Part shown: positions 1 through 7,903 of the stretch, piece after piece | Layout of the letters: the number at the start of each line of letters is the position of its first letter | Position numbering within the stretch: position 1 is the stretch's first letter | From: a virus | DNA: 52,566 bases | Virus record (IMG/VR): IMGVR_UViG_3300044627_003899 | Coordinates: 1 to 52,566 of that record | Direction: 5' to 3' (one strand) | The notes under the pieces: model-generated | What the model saw: only the letters and a program-made list of their open reading frames with translations | Databases searched by the model: none | Told to the model about the DNA's origin: nothing | Made by a program: the position numbers and the translations under genes

Positions 1-1302
1 TCCTTTAAGGATAACATTGATATCTTTGATTATCTTAGGTCTTTGGCGATCAGAAAGACCAACAAATCCACCGCAGTTTCTGCGGCGAAAGAGATTAAAA
101 AATACTCTATTCGCCGCACAATCCACAGGTCAGCCTTGGATGTTGCGGACAAGATGAAGAAGATCGCTCCTGACTCTTCTTATCAAAAGATTATTGAAGA
201 AGCTGATGGAGCTTTTAATAAAATAATTAATATTTACGAAAACAATGAAGAAAAACCTGTCAACATCTTTGAGGAGATGGAGAATGTCATTGAGGAGCGC
301 GGAAACAATCCAATCACTGAGTTTGGATTCATGGGTCCGTTTGCAACCGTCAATAAGGTCTATGGCTCTCTATTACGACCAGGCAATATTACCGTTATTG
401 TCGCTAGGTCTGGCGTAGGCAAAACATTGCTTGCCCTAAACTACACTACAAAAGTCTCGGCTCAATACGATGTTCCTGTCTTGCATTTCGACAATGGCGA
501 AATGAGCAAGGAGGAGGTTATTATGCGTCAATGCGCCGCCCTTAGTCATGTTCCAATGCACTTGCTTGAAACTGGACTTTGGCGCAAGGCTGGAGAAGAT
601 GTAGTTGAGAAGGTCCGCTCGACTTGGAATAAGATCAAGAATCTTAAGTTCTATTATTATAACGTCGGTGGGATGACCACCGATCAAATGATCAATAATC
701 TTAAGCGTTTTTATTATTCAAAGATTGGTCGAGGCAACCCCTTGATCTTTAGTTTTGATTATATCAAACCCTCCGCAGATGCGGAAGGCGGAAAGCCAGA
801 ATGGCAAGTCATTGGCGATATGCTTAATAGGTTTAAAAAAACCCTTCAGCGTGATATCACTCAAGATCAAAAGCCAATGATCACAATGTTCACCTCTATT
901 CAGTCCAATAGAAGCGGCATCACTACAAACCGAAATTCTGACGCGATCAATGACGATGAGGGCATCGTCTCAATGTCAGATAGAATTACGCATTATTGCT
1001 CGCATATGGCTATTCTACGGCCCAAGACTGCGGACGAGAGACAAGAAGAGGGAGCTATGTTTGGTTCTCACAAGCTAATCTTCGTCAAGAACCGCTTCCT
1101 TGGATCAGATGTGGCGGGGGCTGTCGAACTTGTCAGAATGCAAGACGGAACCTTGAAGAAGAACTTCATTAATCTTCAATTTGAGAATTTCGACATTAAG
1201 GAGCGAGGCGACCTAAGAGATATCGTAAATCAAGCGGATACTGGAGGAACAACACTGGAGCGTGCAAATGAGCAGGATGATGTCCCAGACTTCAACAATT
1301 GA
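1..1302 (+). CDS. dnaB: DnaB-like replicative helicase, 5' end cut by window edge
   Basis: This is a RecA-fold hexameric helicase that would unwind DNA at the phage replication fork and work with the primase that follows. The frame is open to base 1, so the start lies outside the window; a TTG at 43 is not needed as a start. Seen in order: a helical N-terminal part, a linker rich in charged residues, then the ATPase core with Walker A ARSGVGKT, a Walker B-like strand ending FSFDYIKP, the DnaB motif-4-like SIQSNR, and a late KNRFLG segment where DnaB proteins carry the arginine finger. The visible length fits a DnaB C-terminal domain plus a short N-terminal domain. The end overlaps the primase start. 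DnaB identity is well supported; a RadA or KaiC-type ATPase is less likely given the SIQSNR and KNRFLG motifs and the primase neighbour. Confidence 0.88.
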   Translation, partial: SFKDNIDIFDYLRSLAIRKTNKSTAVSAAKEIKKYSIRRTIHRSALDVADKMKKIAPDSSYQKIIEEADGAFNKIINIYENNEEKPVNIFEEMENVIEERGNNPITEFGFMGPFATVNKVYGSLLRPGNITVIVARSGVGKTLLALNYTTKVSAQYDVPVLHFDNGEMSKEEVIMRQCAALSHVPMHLLETGLWRKAGEDVVEKVRSTWNKIKNLKFYYYNVGGMTTDQMINNLKRFYYSKIGRGNPLIFSFDYIKPSADAEGGKPEWQVIGDMLNRFKKTLQRDITQDQKPMITMFTSIQSNRSGITTNRNSDAINDDEGIVSMSDRITHYCSHMAILRPKTADERQEEGAMFGSHKLIFVKNRFLGSDVAGAVELVRMQDGTLKKNFINLQFENFDIKERGDLRDIVNQADTGGTTLERANEQDDVPDFNN

Positions 1303-2359
1303 TCCAACTGTCCTTAAATCTTCTCTTGAATCGTTGGGATATCAATTGAAAGATTATGGCAGTTATTGGAGAACTAGAGCCATTTATCGCGGTGGAGATA
1401 ATTCCACAGCTTTAAAGATCTATAAAAATAGCGGAGTATGGACAGACTTTGCCGAGACAAGCTCAAAAAGCTATCCGTTTCAAAGGCTCGTCGAATTGAC
1501 TTTGGATACCAAAGATTCACATATTGTAAATAAATATGTAAAATTTGATCCACAGAATATTATTCATGTCGAGATAAAGGAAAAGATCGAAATGGAAAAG
1601 ATATACCCAGAAGACATATTGAATAATCTTTTGCCTGAGCTTTCCTTTTATCAGAAAAAGCACATCAGCGACGATACTTTAAATTTTTATAAGTGCGGGT
1701 ATGCAACCTCTGGACAGCTTTTCCGCCGTATAGTTTTCCCTATCTACAATCAGTTTGGACAGATCCACGGCTTTTCTGGAAGAGCAGTATTCTGGGATAA
1801 GAGTTCAGAGTATCCTAAATGGAAGCATATCGGTAAACGTGCTGATTGGGTCTACCCTCTCTACATCAAGAGAAACGGGCGTGAAGAGATCAGAGAAGGC
1901 ATCGAAAAAGAAAAGAGCGTTATTATTGTAGAAAGCGTTGGTGACAGTATGGCCCTTTTTGAAAGAGGTTTTAAAAACACAATTGTTACCTTTGGTCTTG
2001 GAATCTCATCCAAAATTTGCTCTGCTCTAGTTGCTCTTGATCCAGACAAAATCATTATTGCGTCAAATAATGACTATGAAGGCGACATTAATCACGGGCT
2101 AGTTTCTGCTTGCAAAAGCTATCTTCAGCTATGCTCGATCTTTGATCCAGTTAAACTTGAGATTAGACTCCCTATTAAAAATGATTTTTTTGACATGCAT
2201 GTTTGCGAGTCAGAAGGCGAAGCTGGTCTTTTCTCACAGTGGGTTGACAAACGTGTGAATGCCAAACTACAGTCGGAAAGCATTCATAAAATCGCAGTAG
2301 AGAATAAATTTTCAGAAAACCTTATTAAAAAAGCCGAGTATATTTTAAATGAAATTTGA
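1268..2359 (+). CDS. TOPRIM DNA primase (DnaG-like)
   Basis: Likely makes RNA primers for replication with the upstream helicase. The N-terminal part has the segment GVWTDFAE, which resembles the region after the zinc finger of DnaG-type primases, but no cysteine/histidine zinc site is visible. The central part resembles the RNA polymerase domain (RRIVFPIYNQFGQIHGFSGR). The TOPRIM fold follows with the glutamate strand IIVESVGDSMALF and an acidic strand IIIASNNDYEG. The DxD of classical TOPRIM is only partly kept (NDYEG). The start at 1268 is preferred over the upstream GTG at 1262 because GGAG lies 7 bases before it; ATGs at 1277 and 1280 are alternatives. It overlaps the helicase end by about 35 bases, indicating an operon. 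About 363 aa, short for DnaG, because the zinc and C-terminal helicase-binding domains appear reduced. Confidence 0.8.
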   Translation: MSRMMSQTSTIDPTVLKSSLESLGYQLKDYGSYWRTRAIYRGGDNSTALKIYKNSGVWTDFAETSSKSYPFQRLVELTLDTKDSHIVNKYVKFDPQNIIHVEIKEKIEMEKIYPEDILNNLLPELSFYQKKHISDDTLNFYKCGYATSGQLFRRIVFPIYNQFGQIHGFSGRAVFWDKSSEYPKWKHIGKRADWVYPLYIKRNGREEIREGIEKEKSVIIVESVGDSMALFERGFKNTIVTFGLGISSKICSALVALDPDKIIIASNNDYEGDINHGLVSACKSYLQLCSIFDPVKLEIRLPIKNDFFDMHVCESEGEAGLFSQWVDKRVNAKLQSESIHKIAVENKFSENLIKKAEYILNEI

Positions 2360-2921
2360 CAAAGACTTATATCAAACCGTAGATGGATGGTGCAATTTTC
2401 AAAGCCTTTATGAGCGAGAAGTAGACGCTCATAACAATGCTAATTTTATAGAAATTGGATCTTGGAAAGGCCAAAGTGCTATTTTAATGGCATCGTTAAT
2501 AGCGAATAATGATAAAAATATCAAATTTTTTTGCGTTGATACATGGCAGGGCAGCGAGGAACATCAAAATGATTCTGATATATTAAATGACAGTCTTTTT
2601 AAAACTTTTCTAAAAAACATTGAACCTGTAAAAGATTATATTACTCCTATAAGAAAAACTTCAGTTGATGCTGCGAGCGGATTCCCTAATGAATTTTTTG
2701 ATTTTATTTTTATTGATGCAGCCCATGATTATGAAAATGTAAAAAATGATATTAACGCTTGGTATCCAAAATTGAAAAAGGGAGGAACTTTTGCTGGACA
2801 TGACTTTCACCCAACTTGGTCAGGCGTAATTCAAGCTGTATCAGAATGGAGCAATCAAAATAAAAAATATATATCTGTTGAAGGAACTTCGTGGGTTCAT
2901 TTTAAAAACTCTTCTAGTTGA
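2349..2921 (+). CDS. class I SAM-dependent methyltransferase (Methyltransf_24-like)
   Basis: A Rossmann-fold methyltransferase of 190 aa. Motif I is IEIGSWKGQSAILMA (SAM-binding glycine loop), followed by FFCVDTWQGSEEH (acidic end of strand 2) and the strand-4 motif FDFIFIDAAHDYENV, then KKGGTFAGHDF. This pattern matches the Methyltransf_24 group, often found near sugar-modifying genes; the substrate cannot be told and a DNA target is not indicated (no DPPY or PC motif). It starts 11 bases inside the primase gene and ends with a TTGA overlap with the next gene, so it is co-transcribed with the replication genes. Its DNA is clearly more AT-rich than its neighbours, suggesting later insertion into the replication operon. 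Confidence 0.82.
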   Translation: MKFDKDLYQTVDGWCNFQSLYEREVDAHNNANFIEIGSWKGQSAILMASLIANNDKNIKFFCVDTWQGSEEHQNDSDILNDSLFKTFLKNIEPVKDYITPIRKTSVDAASGFPNEFFDFIFIDAAHDYENVKNDINAWYPKLKKGGTFAGHDFHPTWSGVIQAVSEWSNQNKKYISVEGTSWVHFKNSSS

Positions 2922-3952
2922 AAATAGAAAATAAACATACCGCTCTTTCTGCGAGTAGGATAAAGACCCTAGAGAAATGTAGTTGGTCTTATTGGTGCAG
3001 CTATGTCTTAAAGCTTCCAGAGAAAAGTAATGATGGGGCCAACAGAGGGAACGTTGTCCACTTTACTTTGGATGTTCTAGCAAAAGCTAAAAGAAAGCAT
3101 TATGTTAAAACCATTTTAAAAGAAAAAGATGTATTTGTTATTCCTTCGGTTCGCAGGTTGATGCTTCGACACGCCAGAGATCATCGCGTATCAGATCCTG
3201 ATAATATTGAGATGATCAAGCAGATGACTCTAACTGCATTAGAGTATGATTTCTGGGGCGACTCTAAACTGAAGCCTATTAAAGATATTGGAGAAAGAGA
3301 TTTCGATATCACTGTAAACAAGGGCAAAAAGAAGTATAGGATCAAAGGATTTATCGATAGGCAGTTTATCTACGAAGACTTTACTTCTGTTGTTCGTGAT
3401 TATAAAACGAGCAAGGCGGTATTTGCGGGCAAGGACGCAGAGGATAACTTGCAGCATCTAATGTATACCCTTGCTACAAAAAAACTCGATCCAGAGCACA
3501 ACGTGTCGATGGAATTCTTGTTTTTAAAGTTTTCTCTTAAGGACAAAGGCAAGGGAAGTGGTCTTTTAAGAATGGACCCATTGTCCAAAAAAGATCTTAC
3601 CGATTTTGAGAACCATCTTACAGAAGTGCAAAAGGTGGTTGATAACTTTAGCGAGGCAGATGCTTATTCAAATTTTGCTGCGGATAAGCCTATGCCCTCA
3701 GATGGTTCCTTTACCGGAAAGCTTTCATGCGGCTTTGCGAAATACAAGGGCCAGCTAAAAAAAGATGGCAACCCAATGTGGCATTGTCCCTTTAAATTTG
3801 GTTTTAATTACTACGCTCTTAGAGACAAGGATAATAAGATTATCAAAACGTTTCTTGAAGACGATAAAGATGAAGCCTTTAAGTTAGCAAAGGTTGAGCA
3901 AAAAGTTACCAAAGAAACGTATCTTGGGTGTCCAAAGCACTTGACATCCTAG
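2918..3952 (+). CDS. PD-(D/E)XK exonuclease, RecB/Cas4-like
   Basis: A 344 aa nuclease of the RecB/Cas4 (PDDEXK_1) type, expected to process DNA ends in phage recombination or replication. Visible motifs are LSASRIKTLEKCSWSYW at the N-terminus, RGNVVHFTLD (helical histidine motif), IKGFIDRQF, and the catalytic VVRDYKTSK followed by LQHLMYTLA, the QxxxY-like motif. Cysteines at about residues 21 and 27 and in the last third (LSCGFAKYKG, WHCPFKFGF, YLGCPKHL) resemble the four-cysteine iron-sulphur arrangement of Cas4/AddB, though this is inference. Translation probably starts at TTG 2918, overlapping the stop of the methyltransferase. It is the last gene before a new promoter. Fold assignment is good; the exact in vivo substrate is unknown. 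Confidence 0.82.
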   Translation: MKIENKHTALSASRIKTLEKCSWSYWCSYVLKLPEKSNDGANRGNVVHFTLDVLAKAKRKHYVKTILKEKDVFVIPSVRRLMLRHARDHRVSDPDNIEMIKQMTLTALEYDFWGDSKLKPIKDIGERDFDITVNKGKKKYRIKGFIDRQFIYEDFTSVVRDYKTSKAVFAGKDAEDNLQHLMYTLATKKLDPEHNVSMEFLFLKFSLKDKGKGSGLLRMDPLSKKDLTDFENHLTEVQKVVDNFSEADAYSNFAADKPMPSDGSFTGKLSCGFAKYKGQLKKDGNPMWHCPFKFGFNYYALRDKDNKIIKTFLEDDKDEAFKLAKVEQKVTKETYLGCPKHLTS

Positions 3953-3968
3953 CCATCCTTGGTAGGAT
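3941..3968 (+). promoter_or_regulatory. sigma70-type promoter with inverted repeat, before PHP-like gene
   Basis: TTGACA at 3941-3946 and TAGGAT at 3963-3968 are separated by 16 bases. The -10 element ends only 6 bases before the ATG at 3975, so transcription would begin at or next to the start codon. An inverted repeat, ATCCTA (3946-3951) and TAGGAT (3963-3968), spans the spacer and could be an operator. Confidence 0.6.
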
Positions 3969-3974
3969 AGTGGT

Positions 3975-4709
3975 ATGATTCCACTATTCAAGTCCCACTT
4001 TTCTATCGGGAAAAGCATCTTGACTCTGGCAGAGCCAGAAAAGCAAAAGAAAGATGGGCCAGACAGTATCCTCTCTTTAGCCTTGGATAACGGGCTAAAG
4101 GAAATTTATCTTGTAGAGGACTCTCTTACAGGATTTTTGACCGCATTTAAGATTTGCCAAAAGTACGATCTGTCACTAAGGTTTGGGCTTAGAATCAGTA
4201 TCTGCAATGATTACCAGTCGATTGAATCTTCAAAAAGTAAGCTAGTCCTATTTGCTTTGAACGATCAAGGCTTCAAGGATATCAATAAAATCTATACTTT
4301 TGCTCATACAAAAAATGATGGCTTGATCTCTAATGACGATCTAGCATCCAGATTAAATCCAAACATCTTCGTTTGCGTGCCATTTTACGATTCTTATGTT
4401 TGGAATAATTATCATTATTTTAATAATTGCACTCCATTTTTTCTGGATAACGTCGATCACGCTTACTTGACAGAAAATAATAAGCTTCCTTTTGACCAGA
4501 TTATTTCGAAGATAATCGAATCAAAGGGAAAAGAAATCATGCCTGTCAAGTCAATCTATTATAAAAATAGAGAAGATTACGAGGCGTGGATTACTTATAA
4601 GATAGCTTGCAGTGGAACAATGGGAAGAAGCCGCACTTTATCGGCGCCAGATCTAAGTGACTGTGGTAGTAAAGAATTCTGTTTTCAATCTTGGAAGGAG
4701 GCTTCATGA
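3975..4709 (+). CDS. PHP-like N-terminal part of DNA polymerase III alpha, separate protein
   Basis: A 244 aa protein matching the N-terminal PHP region of DnaE that is normally fused to the polymerase. Recognisable stretches are SHFSIGKSI near the N-terminus, IYLVEDSLTGFLTAFKIC followed by LRFGLRI (DnaE has the TDHGN...GIKPIIG region here), SKLVLFALNDQGFKDINKI (DnaE's LLAKNEEGYKNL region) and a final NREDYEAWITYKI. Metal-binding histidines of active PHP domains are mostly missing (the HxH near the start is KSH, and the later TDH position is VEDS), so phosphoesterase activity is unlikely and a structural role is inferred. The gene has its own promoter and is followed by the exonuclease and the polymerase body. 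It may assemble non-covalently with them. Confidence 0.75.
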   Translation: MIPLFKSHFSIGKSILTLAEPEKQKKDGPDSILSLALDNGLKEIYLVEDSLTGFLTAFKICQKYDLSLRFGLRISICNDYQSIESSKSKLVLFALNDQGFKDINKIYTFAHTKNDGLISNDDLASRLNPNIFVCVPFYDSYVWNNYHYFNNCTPFFLDNVDHAYLTENNKLPFDQIISKIIESKGKEIMPVKSIYYKNREDYEAWITYKIACSGTMGRSRTLSAPDLSDCGSKEFCFQSWKEAS

Positions 4710-5332
4710 ATAGTCTTTTAAGGCAAAATCTAAATCAGAAGTTCGTCGTTTTTGACACAGAGACAGAAGGACTGTCTTTGACAGACTCTCGTCCTTGGCA
4801 ACTTTCTTGGATCGTCTGCAAAGGCGAAGAGATTCTAGAGCAGCACGATGAATTCGTTCTATATCCAGACTTGAACGTTTCTGCGGATGCAGCCAGAATC
4901 ACTGGTTTTAATTACGACACTTACCGCAGTAAGGCAAAGCCTCCTATCGAAGTCTGGAAAATGTTTGCTAATTATCTGTACAATGAAAACTACATTCTCG
5001 TTGGACAGAACATTTTGAATTACGATATTTATGTTTTGAATACCATGATGAGAACAATTGGCATCCAGAACAACTGGAGCTTTTTGCCGAGAATGATTGA
5101 CACTAGGGCGCTTGCCACCGCAATGTTCAAGGATATCAAGTTATCTGGAGATAGGCTTTCTTGGCAAATGAAGCTAATGCATTTTAGAGAAAAAGGTCTA
5201 AAGACCAATCAAGCTTTTCTTCTAAAGCATTTTAGTATTGATCACGATCCATCGAAACTGCACAATGCGTTATACGACATCACGATGAATTATAAGATTT
5301 TCCGCAAACTTATCATGGGGGTAGAGCTATGA
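4706..5332 (+). CDS. dnaQ: DnaQ-like 3'-5' exonuclease (DEDDh)
   Basis: A proofreading-type exonuclease of about 208 aa. Exo I is FDTETEGL (Asp17 and Glu19), Exo II is VGQNILNYDIYVL, and Exo III is HNALYDITMNYKIF, giving the H-x4-D spacing of DEDDh enzymes. The start at 4706 is chosen because a strong AAGGAGG site precedes it; an in-frame TTG at 4691 lies upstream and would place this ribosome site inside the gene. It lies between the PHP-like protein and the polymerase body, overlapping the polymerase start by 4 bases, so it is almost certainly the epsilon-like proofreading subunit of this phage polymerase. In DnaE-type replicases the exonuclease contacts the PHP domain, which fits the gene order. 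Confidence 0.88.
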   Translation: MNSLLRQNLNQKFVVFDTETEGLSLTDSRPWQLSWIVCKGEEILEQHDEFVLYPDLNVSADAARITGFNYDTYRSKAKPPIEVWKMFANYLYNENYILVGQNILNYDIYVLNTMMRTIGIQNNWSFLPRMIDTRALATAMFKDIKLSGDRLSWQMKLMHFREKGLKTNQAFLLKHFSIDHDPSKLHNALYDITMNYKIFRKLIMGVEL

Positions 5333-7896
5333 AAACATTCCAAACTTCGTTCGAAAAATATAAGAATCCTATACCTCCCGGTGTTCGTTTGCCAGAAATT
5401 AAGATCGAGCAGAGATATTATGCATCTCTCGGTATTGATCCAACCGTTTCAAATTTCGAGTTTCTACGTCAGCTTTGTCTAAGAGCTGTCAAAACAAAAG
5501 GTATAGATAAACTACAAAATAAAAAAGATTATTATGAAAGAGCTAAATATGAACTGGCAATCTTTGAAGAGCTTGGTTTCGTCGATTATGTTCTGCTTAA
5601 TTGGGACATTCTTAATTATGCTCATGAGCACGATATTCCTACTGGTTACGGTCGTGGGTCTGCGGCTGGCTCTTTGGTTCTTTTTCTGATTGGCGTCACT
5701 AATGTAGATCCAATCAAGAACGGACTATTCTTTGAACGGTTCGTGTCGAAAAGCCGCGCCAAGAAGATCATCGTTGATGGCATTACCTATCTTGATGGCT
5801 CTCTTATGCCTGATGTTGATAACGATATCGAATTCTCTAAGAGAGCAGAGGTAATCAACTACATCAAAGAAAAGTATAGCGGTAAGACCTGTAAGATTCT
5901 TACCATGAACACTTTAACTGGTAAACTCTGCATTAAAGAATGCGGCAAGATCGTTGCTGAAATGTCAGAGGACGAGGTAAATGCTGTAAGCGATGTGATT
6001 CCAAAGCAGTTTGGAAAGGTATTTGCATTAAAGGACGCCTACGATGAGAGCGAGCAGTTCAAAGCTTTCTGCGATAAGAATCCTAAAGTCTTTAAAATTG
6101 CAAAAAAAATCGAGGCTCTGAATAAGAATACCGGCGTTCACCCGTCTGGCATATCGATCTCTTATTACGATAATGAAGATATTATGCCACTCCAAAAGAC
6201 TGGAGATGGCGAAATCGTGTCTGCCTACGACATGAATAACGTTTCAGAAATTACAGTTAAGTTTGATATCCTTGGCCTCAGAACTCTTACTGTAGTTTAT
6301 GATACTTGCCAGCGCCTTGGTCTCGACTTCAAGAATCTTGATTTTGATAACTCATCAACTTATAAATTCTTGCAGGACTTGTCGAATCCAAAAGGACTCT
6401 TCCAAATTGAAGCAAACACAAACTTTCATGTTTGCAAAAAGGTAAAGCCGCGAAACATGCTTGAGCTTGCTTGTGTACTTTCTCTGGCAAGACCCGGAGC
6501 ATTAGACTTCTTGGAGCAGTACGCGACATACGTTAGGACTGGAGAATTCCAATCAGTTCACCCTTTCTTTGACGACATTCTCAGCATAACTGGAGGTATT
6601 CCAATCTTCCAAGAGCAGTTAATGAAGATGATCGTTAAGGTTGGATTCACTCTTGATGAAGCAGAAACGGTTCGTCGTATTGTAGGAAAAAAGAAGGTTA
6701 GCGAAATGCCTGCTTGGCAGCAGAAGATCAGAGAAAAGATTGCAGCTAATAATCTTGATCCTGCGATTGCTGATGTTCTTTGGAAGGTTGCCGAAGATAG
6801 CGCGAATTATTCATTCAATGCGTCTCACGCTTTTAGCTATGCAACCCTTAGTGCGCTGACGACTTATCTTAAGTTCAATCATCCAAAAGAGTTCTTCCTC
6901 GCTTTGCTTAGGTCATCTAGGCATGAGCCAAATCCACACGAAGAGATTGAGTCGATCTCGCAAGAACTCAGCTTCTTCGATATCCGTCTTTTGCCCCCAG
7001 ATCTCTCTAAGTCAAAGGCGGATTTTGAAATTCAAGGTAATGATATTCGCTTTGGATTAAATGCTATCAAGGGCGTTTCAGACAAAGTGCTTTCTCATTT
7101 GCTTGAGTTTAGAGATATTGAGTTCTCAAATAAAATCGACTGCTTCGATGCCGCCAAAGAAGCTGGCGTAAATATCGGCGTCGTCTCATCCTTGATTCAA
7201 GCTGGAACTCTTTCGAGCTTTGGCGATAAGAGATGCAGGCTTGTGCTTGAGGCTCAGACCTACAATATTCTTACTGATAGAGAAAAAAGAAACGTCAAAC
7301 TTTTGGCCCCAAAGCATAATTTTGACGTACTAAATACTATCGCTGAAACAGTTAAAAACAAAACCGTTGGGGACGATGGTAAGATTTTTATGAAAGACTC
7401 CAGATACGAGACTTTCAAAAACAAATATCAGGCGTACAAGAAGATCTATGATATGAATAAAAAATACGAGAAGTTTGCCAACTGGTTTTTTGAGCGACAG
7501 CTTCTTGGATATAGCTATACACACAAGCTTAAAGAAGTATTTTCTGAAGATGATTCTGATCGCCTGTCTACAACATACGAAGCTTCTCAAGTAGAAGTGC
7601 GCCAAAACGTCAAAATGGTAGGGGTGGTCAAAGAAGCGCGTAAGAAAGTTAGCAGAGCCGGTCGCCCTTATTTATTCGTAAAAATCTCTGACGAATATGG
7701 AGAAATGGTTTGCAGGCTCACAGATGGCGGAAGAGATGACAAGTTCACAATGTATTATGAAGGCGGCGGCAAAACCCCAAAGGAAGATGACATTGTTGTC
7801 ATTTATGGTTCTAAGGCCGAGGATTCTATTTTCCTAAATGGCTTGACAGTCTTGACCGAAAAGATTTATACAAAGATGTCACAAGTAGAATCTTAA
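5329..7896 (+). CDS. dnaE: DNA polymerase III alpha (DnaE-type), polymerase body without PHP domain
   Basis: The replicative C-family DNA polymerase, 855 aa, shorter than bacterial DnaE (about 1,160) because the PHP region is encoded separately. Seen in order: a palm/thumb start with GYGRGSAAGSLVLFL (about 106-120), the catalytic palm motif MPDVDNDIEF (Asp162, Asp164, with Asp166 nearby), HPSGISI (about 271), the third catalytic aspartate in VKFDILGL (Asp313), the finger region with FNASHAFSYATLSALTTYL, a helix-hairpin-helix-like region around DIRFGLNAIKGVSDKVL, and a C-terminal OB fold (VKMVGVVKEARKK, YLFVKISDEYGEMVCRLT). An extra loop of about 15 residues precedes PDVDND. No tau-binding tail is evident. 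The start overlaps the exonuclease stop (ATGA type). Confidence 0.93.
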   Translation: MKTFQTSFEKYKNPIPPGVRLPEIKIEQRYYASLGIDPTVSNFEFLRQLCLRAVKTKGIDKLQNKKDYYERAKYELAIFEELGFVDYVLLNWDILNYAHEHDIPTGYGRGSAAGSLVLFLIGVTNVDPIKNGLFFERFVSKSRAKKIIVDGITYLDGSLMPDVDNDIEFSKRAEVINYIKEKYSGKTCKILTMNTLTGKLCIKECGKIVAEMSEDEVNAVSDVIPKQFGKVFALKDAYDESEQFKAFCDKNPKVFKIAKKIEALNKNTGVHPSGISISYYDNEDIMPLQKTGDGEIVSAYDMNNVSEITVKFDILGLRTLTVVYDTCQRLGLDFKNLDFDNSSTYKFLQDLSNPKGLFQIEANTNFHVCKKVKPRNMLELACVLSLARPGALDFLEQYATYVRTGEFQSVHPFFDDILSITGGIPIFQEQLMKMIVKVGFTLDEAETVRRIVGKKKVSEMPAWQQKIREKIAANNLDPAIADVLWKVAEDSANYSFNASHAFSYATLSALTTYLKFNHPKEFFLALLRSSRHEPNPHEEIESISQELSFFDIRLLPPDLSKSKADFEIQGNDIRFGLNAIKGVSDKVLSHLLEFRDIEFSNKIDCFDAAKEAGVNIGVVSSLIQAGTLSSFGDKRCRLVLEAQTYNILTDREKRNVKLLAPKHNFDVLNTIAETVKNKTVGDDGKIFMKDSRYETFKNKYQAYKKIYDMNKKYEKFANWFFERQLLGYSYTHKLKEVFSEDDSDRLSTTYEASQVEVRQNVKMVGVVKEARKKVSRAGRPYLFVKISDEYGEMVCRLTDGGRDDKFTMYYEGGGKTPKEDDIVVIYGSKAEDSIFLNGLTVLTEKIYTKMSQVES

Positions 7897-7903
7897 GTGT
7901 AAA

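Noticed and set aside
2349-2921. DNA methyltransferase
   Set aside because: No DNA-methylase motif (DPPY, PCQ); the pattern is that of Methyltransf_24-type small-molecule enzymes.
3975-4709. PHP-like protein as an active phosphoesterase
   Set aside because: The histidine metal ligands expected in active PHP domains are mostly missing; a structural role is more likely.
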